The position numbers and the translations under genes were made by a program. Source: DATKMS01 sp041497995 (GTDB lineage: Bacteria > Desulfobacterota > Binatia > HRBIN30). Taken from it: a DNA stretch of 26,978 bases. Location of the stretch: assembly GCA_041497995.1 (NCBI GenBank), contig JBGQHM010000044.1:1-26978 (forward strand), written 5' to 3'. The notes beneath the pieces were generated by a model, which was not told the origin of the DNA, searched no databases, and was given only the letters and a program-made list of their open reading frames with translations. This document shows positions 16,166 to 22,217 of this stretch, one piece after another (the first letter of the stretch is position 1; each line of letters starts with the position of its first letter).

Positions 16166-16821
16166 TCCTCGACAGCATATTCAAACACCAGCCAGCCGAC
16201 AACCAGGAAGATCACGTCGAATCCCACCATGAGGTTCAGCCACGGTGCAACCTCGGCGAGCGGCTTGCCGGCGAGCATCGGCCCGGTCACCTTCACACCG
16301 GCAATGAAGATCGGCACGGTCAGCGGCAGCAACAAGAGCGGCAACATCACCTCGCGCGCGCGGGTGCGTACCGATATCGCGGCAAAGAGCGTCCCAATCG
16401 CTGCGAAACCCAGCAGGCCCAGCGCCAGGCTAAGAAATACGCCAGCGATGCCGGTCGATACCGGGAGGTTGAAGAAGAAGATGAAGATCGGGACGATCAC
16501 CAGCTGCGCCACCAGCATGAACAGGAAGTTCCCCACTGTCTTGGCCAAGTAGATCGTACCGCGGTCCACCGGACACAGCAGCAGCCCCTGCAGACACTCG
16601 TTCTCCCGCTCCGCGAGGAACGATCGATTCAACCCGAGGACGCCGGCGAAGATCACCGCGACCCACAGGGCACCGGGAGCGGCCTCGACGCGCAGCTCGC
16701 TGGTCGGGTCGAACGCGAAGCTGAGCACCACCAGAGTGAGCAGGCCGAGCAGCAGCAACGCAGCCAAGGTTTCCTTGGTGCGGAATTCGATCTGCAGATC
16801 TTTGCGGAGCAGTGTGAACAT
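16162..16821 (-). CDS. ccmB: CcmB, ABC-type permease subunit of the CcmAB complex
   Basis: CcmB is the membrane subunit of the ABC complex that, with ATP hydrolysis by CcmA, releases haem-loaded CcmE from CcmC. The 219-residue protein starts with the cytoplasmic LLRKDLQIEFRTKETL and has six membrane helices. The motif LNRSFLAERENECLQGLLLC (64-83) is the family's conserved cytoplasmic loop. It overlaps ccmC by four bases. It is separated from ccmA by 129 bases that hold a perfect inverted repeat, so ccmB may depend partly on read-through. The ribosome-binding site is weak. Confidence 0.93.
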   Translation of the reverse strand: MFTLLRKDLQIEFRTKETLAALLLLGLLTLVVLSFAFDPTSELRVEAAPGALWVAVIFAGVLGLNRSFLAERENECLQGLLLCPVDRGTIYLAKTVGNFLFMLVAQLVIVPIFIFFFNLPVSTGIAGVFLSLALGLLGFAAIGTLFAAISVRTRAREVMLPLLLLPLTVPIFIAGVKVTGPMLAGKPLAEVAPWLNLMVGFDVIFLVVGWLVFEYAVEE

Positions 16822-16847
16822 GAGTTTAAGCGGCCGTATGCAACTCC

Positions 16848-16935
16848 GTAGCGGCGGGTTTCAAACCCGCTCTTTCTTTGCAGCCCGTCGAGGATCCACC
16901 GCTATCGCGGTAGCGGGTTTGAAACCCGCCGCTAC
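16848..16935. repeat. perfect 24-bp inverted repeat between ccmA and ccmB
   Basis: The 24-base arms at 16848-16871 and 16912-16935 are exact inverse complements around a 40-base spacer. Each arm also contains the palindrome GCGGGTTTCAAACCCGC (or its GAAA version). The outer ends read GTAGCGGCGGG. It starts 15 bases after the ccmA stop. It looks like a paired REP-type (REPIN-like) element and could form a strong hairpin within the ccm transcript. Confidence 0.93.
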
Positions 16936-16950
16936 AGGACTCCATCGAGG

Positions 16951-17679
16951 CTACGCCTGTTTTGTCCCAGGCGTGTGGACAGATGCCAGGTAGGTGCGCT
17001 CGAACTCGTCGAGCCGGGTCTCTCCCATCTGGCCATCCCAGACCAGACGTCCACGGTTCAGGATGATTGCACGCCGGCAGATCTCGAAGCCGCGCGCCAT
17101 GTCGTGCGTCGTCATCAACAACGTCGTGCCGCGGGCATGCGTCTCACGCAACATCGCAGCGAGCATGGCCGACGCGTCGACGTCCAGACCCGTGAACGGC
17201 TCATCCAGCAGCAGCAGCTCCGGCTCATGCACCAGCGCCCGCGCCAGCGCGCACCGTTGCTCCAAACCGCGCGACAAGGTGCGCACCGGGCGATGCGCCC
17301 AACCGCGGAGGCCGACGCGGTCGATCAGCGTCCGGACACGCGCTGCCACCCCGGAGACGCCGAACATGCGCGCATAGAACTCCAAGTTCTCGGTGGGTGT
17401 CAGGTCCGGATAGAGAAAACTCTGGTGCGACAGAAATCCAGTGCGCCGGCGCGCGGCAGTACCGCCGTCGTTCACCGGGCGTTCGAACAGCCGCAACGCG
17501 CCAGCACTGGGGCGCAACAACGTCGCCAGCAACCGCAGCAGCGTGCTCTTCCCGGCCCCGTTCGGGCCGAAGATTGCAACCGCCTCCCCTGCCCCAACGG
17601 TGAGGTCGAGGCCATGCAGCGCCGTCACTTCCGCGAAGCGCCGCCGCAATGCGCTGGTTTCGATCACGGCTCCCGGCAT
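16951..17679 (-). CDS. ccmA: CcmA, ATP-binding subunit of the cytochrome c maturation ABC complex
   Basis: CcmA hydrolyses ATP to release holo-CcmE from the CcmCD complex. The 242-residue product has Walker A GPNGAGKST (38-46), Gln86 of the Q-loop, the signature segment LSRGLEQR (135-142), Walker B LLLLDEP (155-161) and the H-loop His192. The LSRG form of the signature, in place of LSGGQ, is usual for CcmA. The Met at 17679 is a sensible start. It opens the minus-strand ccm block and diverges from gcdH across 94 bases; a short perfect hairpin (AGCGGC-CTT-GCCGCT, 17714-17728) lies in that spacer. Confidence 0.93.
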   Translation of the reverse strand: MPGAVIETSALRRRFAEVTALHGLDLTVGAGEAVAIFGPNGAGKSTLLRLLATLLRPSAGALRLFERPVNDGGTAARRRTGFLSHQSFLYPDLTPTENLEFYARMFGVSGVAARVRTLIDRVGLRGWAHRPVRTLSRGLEQRCALARALVHEPELLLLDEPFTGLDVDASAMLAAMLRETHARGTTLLMTTHDMARGFEICRRAIILNRGRLVWDGQMGETRLDEFERTYLASVHTPGTKQA

Positions 17680-17773
17680 GGCAGCCGCTTATCGAATGCC
17701 CTCCGAAAAGGGAAGCGGCCTTGCCGCTCACGGCTCGCTGCGCTTAACATGCGGACACGGAAGGAGCGCTGCG

Positions 17774-18940
17774 ATGACGCCATTCACTGGTGTGGACTAC
17801 TACAACCTGGATGATCTGCTGACCGACGAGGAGCGCATGATCCGCAAGACCGTACGCGACTTCGTCGATCGGGAGGCGCTGCCGATCATCGAGGACCACA
17901 ATGCACGCGAGGCCTTCCCGCGCCACTTGATCCCGCGCATGGCAGAGCTCGGCCTGTTCGGAGCAAACCTCAAAGGGTACGGCTGCGCCGGCTTCAACAA
18001 CATCGCCTACGGGCTCATCTGCCAGGAGATGGAACGCGGCGACAGCGGCTTGCGCTCGATGGTGTCGGTGCAGGGCTCTCTGTGCATGCATCCCATCCAC
18101 GCCTTCGGCTCTGAAGCACAGAAGGAACGCTGGCTGCCGGGCATGGCGGCGGGCAAGCTCATCGGCTGCTTCGGTCTCACCGAGCCCGACCACGGCTCGG
18201 ATCCGGGCGGCATGGAGACGCGCGCCCGCGCCGACGGCAACCAGTTCATCATCTCCGGCGTCAAGCGCTGGATCACCAACGGCAGCATCGCCGACGTGGC
18301 GATCGTGTGGGCGAAGACGAACGAGGGCATCCGTGGTTTTCTCGTCGAGAAGGGCATGCCGGGCTTTACGGCGCACGACATCAAAGGAAAGTTCTCGCTG
18401 CGCGCCTCGATCACCTCCGAGCTGGTGCTCGAGGAGGTCCGGGTGCCGCGCGAGAGCATGCTCCCAGGTGTCAGCGGCTTGAAGGGACCATTCTCGTGCC
18501 TCAACCAGGCGCGCTACGGCATCGTCTGGGGCGCCATGGGTGCGGCGATGAGCTGCTACCACACGGCGCTGCACTACGCGAAAGATCGGCGTCAGTTCGA
18601 CCGGCCGCTGGCCGGGTACCAGCTCGTGCAGCAGAAGCTGGTGCACATGGTCACCGAGATCACGAAAGGACAGCTCCTCGCCCATCGGTTGGGTCAGCTC
18701 AAGGATCAAGGCAAGCTGCGGCCCGAGCACGTCTCGATGGCGAAGCGCAACAACGTTGGCAACGCGTTAGACATCGCGCGCCTGGCGCGCGACATCCTCG
18801 GCGCCAACGGCATCGTCAACGAGTACCCAATCATCCGCCACATGCTGAACCTCGAGACGGTGAACACCTACGAAGGCACCTACGACATGCACACACTGAT
18901 CATCGGCCGCGACATCACGGGTGAGGACGCGATTCGATGA
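17774..18940 (+). CDS. gcdH: glutaryl-CoA dehydrogenase (decarboxylating type)
   Basis: This FAD enzyme oxidises and decarboxylates glutaryl-CoA to crotonyl-CoA in lysine, tryptophan and aromatic acid breakdown. The ATG at 17774 follows GGAAGGAG; the frame is open further upstream only as a shadow of ccmA. The 388-residue product has the acyl-CoA dehydrogenase FAD motifs (CFGLTEPDHGSDPGG at 132-146, WITNGSIADV at 166-175). Arg94 in GDSGLRSMVSVQGSL and the catalytic base Glu367 in NTYEGTYDMHTLIIGR correspond to Arg94 and Glu370 of human GCDH, which separates it from general acyl-CoA dehydrogenases. A non-decarboxylating variant cannot be excluded by eye. It may work with the crotonase at 1950. 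Confidence 0.88.
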   Translation: MTPFTGVDYYNLDDLLTDEERMIRKTVRDFVDREALPIIEDHNAREAFPRHLIPRMAELGLFGANLKGYGCAGFNNIAYGLICQEMERGDSGLRSMVSVQGSLCMHPIHAFGSEAQKERWLPGMAAGKLIGCFGLTEPDHGSDPGGMETRARADGNQFIISGVKRWITNGSIADVAIVWAKTNEGIRGFLVEKGMPGFTAHDIKGKFSLRASITSELVLEEVRVPRESMLPGVSGLKGPFSCLNQARYGIVWGAMGAAMSCYHTALHYAKDRRQFDRPLAGYQLVQQKLVHMVTEITKGQLLAHRLGQLKDQGKLRPEHVSMAKRNNVGNALDIARLARDILGANGIVNEYPIIRHMLNLETVNTYEGTYDMHTLIIGRDITGEDAIR

Positions 18941-18957
18941 AGAAGCGTCGCAGCGCC

Positions 18958-19025
18958 GTAGGGTGGGCACTGCCCACCTCTTTGAGCGTCGCAGCACAAG
19001 AAGAGGTGGGCAATGCCCACCCTAC
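18958..19025. repeat. 68-bp inverted repeat (GTAGGGTGGGC type) after gcdH
   Basis: The 25-base arms at 18958-18982 and 19001-19025 are inverse complements with one mismatch, around an 18-base spacer. Each arm contains its own small palindrome, GGTGGGCAcTGCCCACC style, and the outer ends read GTAGGGTGGGC. It lies 17 bases after the gcdH stop and 13 bases before the next ATG. GTAGGGTGGGC-type repeats recur between genes in many bacteria. A direct copy of GCGTCGCAGC lies at 18945 and again in the spacer. Confidence 0.92.
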
Positions 19026-19038
19026 GGCTGAGAACTGA

Positions 19039-19347
19039 ATGCTTCTCTCAGTCAAATCCGACCGCATCCTCAAAGAGTTCGGCGTCGCCAAAGCGTTCGA
19101 GCGCGGCGAGACGTTGGTGCTCGTCGGCCCGACGTACGAGCTGCGCAAGGAGCCCGGCATCCACGTGCGGCTGGCTTTTCTGCACGACGATGAGAAACGC
19201 CTGTGTGTCGGCTACGCCAGCAACGACGGCGGCGACTGGCAGCCGGTCGAGTCGGAGCCCTTCTCGCGCCGCGCGCTCGGCTACTACGAGCGGCGCCTCA
19301 AGCGCATCGGCGACTTCGTCCCGGGCAAGACTTCGTCACACCGCTGA
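19039..19347 (+). CDS. 102-residue hypothetical protein coupled to a permease
   Basis: I do not recognise a family. The product is a compact, soluble-looking alpha/beta protein with no membrane helix or Cys; strands such as ETLVLVGPTYEL and HVRLAFLHDDEKRLCVGY alternate with a C-terminal helix (SRRALGYYERRLKRIGDFV). The stop TGA shares a base with the permease ATG (TGATG at 19345-19349), so the two are probably translated together and may work together. No clear ribosome-binding site precedes the ATG at 19039, which lies just after the inverted repeat; the 5' end of the gene may have been affected by that insertion. Confidence 0.7.
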   Translation: MLLSVKSDRILKEFGVAKAFERGETLVLVGPTYELRKEPGIHVRLAFLHDDEKRLCVGYASNDGGDWQPVESEPFSRRALGYYERRLKRIGDFVPGKTSSHR

Positions 19348-20555
19348 TGCGCGACGTCGCGCTCGTCATCTTCGGCATCACGTATCTGCTCCTCGCCATC
19401 GGGAGATTGCGCCCGTTTCGTCTCGACCGCACCGGCATCTCCATCGTTGGCGCCGCCGCGATGATTCTGACGGGCGTAGTGCCGCTGCCGCGCGCCGCGG
19501 AAGCTGTCGACTACCGCACGTTGGTGCTGCTGTTCGGCATGATGATCGTCGTCGCCAACCTGCGGCTGTCGGGGTTCTTCCGTCTGGTCACCGCGCGGGT
19601 GACACAACTCGCCACGTCACCAATTCAACTCCTGGCCGCGACCGTGGGCGTTTCCGGCGTGCTCGCTGCCTTCTTCATCAACGACGTTGTCTGTCTCGTG
19701 CTCGCGCCGCTCTTGCTCCAGCTGACCCAAGCCCTCGCGCTGCCACCCGTGCCGTTCCTTCTCGCGCTGGCGACGGCATCCAACATCGGCAGTGTCGCCA
19801 CGATCACCGGCAATCCGCAGAACATGCTGGTCGCCAGCTTCTCGGGCATCCACTACCGCAGCTTCGCATTGCACCTGGCGCCGGTGGCCATCCTCGGGCT
19901 GGCCATCGACTTCGTACTCATCTGGGCGCTGTACGGATCGGAGTTGCGCGGCGCGCTGCCCCCTGCCCCCGCTCTCAAGATCCGCGTGCATCGACCACTG
20001 TTGATCAAATCAAGCGCCGCCGCACTGGGCGCCATCGTCCTGTTTGCCGCGGGCGCACCCGTGAGCAACGTCGCGCTCGGGATCGGTGCGTGGCTGCTGG
20101 TCACTCGCCGCGTACGGCCCGAGAAGGTCTACCGCGACATCGATTGGACCCTGTTGGTGCTGTTCATCGGTCTGTTCGTCGTCGTCGCCGGGCTGGAGAC
20201 GACCGGCATCGACCGCGAGGTATTCGCGGCGCTACGCCCGTGGCACATGGAGCGCCCTCTGCCGCTCGCCGTGGCAACGGCGGTTCTGTCCAACTTGGTC
20301 AGCAATGTCCCGGCGGTGATGGTTCTCAAACCCTTCATCAGCGGACTGGAGAACAGCGAGCATGCGTGGCTCATGGTCGCGGCCGCCAGCACGCTGGCCG
20401 GTAACCTCACGCCGATCGGGTCGATCGCCAACCTCATCGTCATCGAGCAGGCCCGCCGCGCCGGCGTCGCAGTCTCATTCTGGACGTACCTCCGTTTGGG
20501 CGTGCCCGTCACCCTGCTGACGCTCGCGGTCGCCGTCGCGTTCCTAGCGCAGTAA
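19347..20555 (+). CDS. ArsB/NhaD-type ion transporter family permease
   Basis: A 402-residue inner-membrane protein with about 10-11 hydrophobic helices. The two half-motifs of the ion transporter superfamily are clear: FFINDVVCLVLAPLLLQL with SVATITGNPQN in the first half and LSNLVSNVPAVMVL with AGNLTPIGSIANLIV in the second. These re-entrant Asn/Pro motifs line the substrate site in ArsB, NhaD and SLC13-like carriers. The substrate (arsenite, sodium/proton, citrate or another anion) cannot be told, and no arsR or arsC lies nearby. The start at 19347 is set by the one-base overlap with the upstream gene; the frame is open further upstream only as a shadow. Confidence 0.87.
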   Translation: MRDVALVIFGITYLLLAIGRLRPFRLDRTGISIVGAAAMILTGVVPLPRAAEAVDYRTLVLLFGMMIVVANLRLSGFFRLVTARVTQLATSPIQLLAATVGVSGVLAAFFINDVVCLVLAPLLLQLTQALALPPVPFLLALATASNIGSVATITGNPQNMLVASFSGIHYRSFALHLAPVAILGLAIDFVLIWALYGSELRGALPPAPALKIRVHRPLLIKSSAAALGAIVLFAAGAPVSNVALGIGAWLLVTRRVRPEKVYRDIDWTLLVLFIGLFVVVAGLETTGIDREVFAALRPWHMERPLPLAVATAVLSNLVSNVPAVMVLKPFISGLENSEHAWLMVAAASTLAGNLTPIGSIANLIVIEQARRAGVAVSFWTYLRLGVPVTLLTLAVAVAFLAQ

Positions 20556-20663
20556 GGACGCCTTCCCTTTCCACACTTCACGCCTCCCTTGACCGATAGC
20601 CAACCGGCCCACTAGATTCGCGCCGCAGTTCCGAAGAGGGTCAGTGAGAGAGGGGGATTCGTA

Positions 20664-21800
20664 ATGATCACAGTGCCGGCAATGCGCTTGCACCAATTTG
20701 GCGTCTACTTCTACCAAGCCATTCTCGGCGTGCGCGATGTGCAAAAGCTCGTGCGCTTCGAAGTACTCAGCTACAGCGACGCCGGGCGCACGCACGGCAA
20801 GCGGCCGGTCAAGGCGGGACGCGCCGGCAAGGTCAACTGGGACGTGCTGGAGCAGAAGATCGCGCACAGCGCCGAAGCCTACCAACGGCCGGTCATCCAG
20901 CGGAAGATCGCCGAGCTCATGGATTACTATCTGCAATGCGCCGAGGCGCAAAACCTACCGGCGATTCCTGGTGCCGTGCTATTGGTGTGCGACCGCCGGC
21001 TCGACTTCGTGCCCATCAGCTCGCACCGCATCCTCGGCGTCCTTCAACTTCCACCCGAGGAAGGTGCGTTGCGCGCGCTCGACGGCCAGCACCGCCTCCT
21101 CGCCTTACATCAGCTGGCCGAGGAACACCCCGCAGAGGACGTCCAGGTACCGGCGATCATCTTCGATCGACTGTCCCCCGATCAGGTGGTGGAACTATTC
21201 GTCACCATCAACGCCAAGCACACCAAGCTCAACCCTTCACATCTCATCTCCCTCTCCGGCCGCCGGCTCTATCCGGATCCCGCGCTGGCAGTCAGCCACG
21301 ACATTGTGCGCACGCTGAGCGAGGACAGCGGTTCGCCACTGCGCGGCGAGATCAAGCTTTTCGGCGTGGGACACGGTCGTGTGGCGCAGGCGCCGCTCGC
21401 TGAAGAGTTGAAGGGCGTATTCACGGCGCTCGAAGCCTTTGGCGGCAAACAGGCCGACGACTTCCGCGAGCACGCGACGCGGTTCTTTCTGAACTACTTC
21501 AAGCAAATCGCCAAGGTGTTTCCGAAGGCCTGGAACGGCAAGCGCTACAGCATCAAGACCGCCGCGGCGCTGCGCGCCTTCTTGCGTGTCGTGCCCGACG
21601 TCTTGGCGGCGATCCGCAAGTCGGGTGGTGATCCATTTGAAGCATCGTCGATCGCCGGCGTCATCGACCTCTGGGGTGAGTACCTCGGCGACCCGCGCTT
21701 CGAAACCGACGGCGAGTGGCGCCTGAAGCTCGCGGGGGGGACGCGCGGGACCGTTGATGTGCTGGCGCGTGAATTGCGCTCCGCGCTGCGCACGCCGTAG
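20664..21800 (+). CDS. DGQHR-domain protein (DndB-like), without other dnd genes
   Basis: A 378-residue protein with the DGQHR motif at 140-144 (ALDGQHRLLAL) and the linked segment VELFVTINAKHTKLN (176-190), shared with DndB, the regulatory protein of DNA phosphorothioation, and with a wider set of ParB-like proteins. A GAGGGGG site precedes the ATG at 20664. No dndC, D, E or A gene and no methylase or nuclease lies within the window, so it is a stand-alone copy here. Stand-alone DGQHR proteins are common, and their role is not established. The stop is followed after three bases by the inverted-repeat cassette carrying the four-helix-bundle gene. Confidence 0.8.
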   Translation: MITVPAMRLHQFGVYFYQAILGVRDVQKLVRFEVLSYSDAGRTHGKRPVKAGRAGKVNWDVLEQKIAHSAEAYQRPVIQRKIAELMDYYLQCAEAQNLPAIPGAVLLVCDRRLDFVPISSHRILGVLQLPPEEGALRALDGQHRLLALHQLAEEHPAEDVQVPAIIFDRLSPDQVVELFVTINAKHTKLNPSHLISLSGRRLYPDPALAVSHDIVRTLSEDSGSPLRGEIKLFGVGHGRVAQAPLAEELKGVFTALEAFGGKQADDFREHATRFFLNYFKQIAKVFPKAWNGKRYSIKTAAALRAFLRVVPDVLAAIRKSGGDPFEASSIAGVIDLWGEYLGDPRFETDGEWRLKLAGGTRGTVDVLARELRSALRTP

Positions 21801-21803
21801 TTC

Positions 21804-22217
21804 GCCGCGCGAATGTTGAATGTTGAATTGTGCATGGTGAATGAAGAAGGGAATCCTGTTCGGGACAAGAGTTACGCCTTTGCGTTGCGCGTGATCGGCG
21901 TAGTCCGCCAACTGCGGGAACAGAAGGAGTACGAGCTTGCAGGCCAGCTCCTTCGGGCAGGCACCAGCATCGGGGCCAATGTGGAGGAGGCACAGGCGGC
22001 GCAGAGCAGGGCCGACTTCGTCGCGAAGATGAGCATCGCGGCGAAGGAAGCGCGGGAAACTCACTACTGGTTGCGGCTCCTTCGTGACTCCAAGACCGGT
22101 CCACCGGACGAGGTTGCAGGCATGCTCCACGAGGCTGATGAACTCATCCGTCTGTTAACCGCCATCGTCAAGACCGGCCAGCGGTCGGCCGGCTCTTGAA
22201 TTCACCATTCGCGCCGC
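21804..22217. mobile_element. candidate cassette: four-helix-bundle gene inside inverted repeats
   Basis: The outer ends are inverse complements at 11 of 12 positions: GCCGCGCGAATG at 21804-21815 and CATTCGCGCCGC at 22206-22217. Inward of these the left arm continues as 7-bp units GAATGTT, GAATGTT, GAATTGT, GCATGGT, GAATGAA (21811-21845), and the right arm as TGAATTC, ACCATTC (22197-22210). The only gene inside is the S23/IVP-like ORF, whose start and stop both fall in the arms. The right arm also supplies the polX stop. The ends resemble those of the gene-less element at 14213-14304. No transposase is inside, and no target duplication is obvious. Confidence 0.5.
21813..22199 (+). CDS. four-helix-bundle protein, S23/IVP (23S rRNA intervening sequence) family
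   Basis: Members of this family are encoded in intervening sequences of 23S rRNA genes in some bacteria, and related proteins (Avd) serve diversity-generating retroelements as basic nucleic-acid binding pentamers; many stand-alone copies have no known role. The product has the family start DKSYAFALRVIGVVRQL, the helix EYELAGQLLRAGTSIGANVEEA with the conserved SIGANVEEA, and KMSIAAKEARETHYWLRLL, then a final helix. The first Met at 21813 lies in the repeat arm and would give 128 residues. The Met at 21834, also in the arm, is equally plausible and would remove seven repeat-encoded residues. It is convergent with polX, two bases from its stop. Confidence 0.85.
   Translation: MLNVELCMVNEEGNPVRDKSYAFALRVIGVVRQLREQKEYELAGQLLRAGTSIGANVEEAQAAQSRADFVAKMSIAAKEARETHYWLRLLRDSKTGPPDEVAGMLHEADELIRLLTAIVKTGQRSAGS

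Noticed and set aside
16848..19025. CRISPR array made of the repeats
   Set aside because: Repeats are inverted pairs of two different sequences, not direct repeats with regular spacers, and no cas gene is present.
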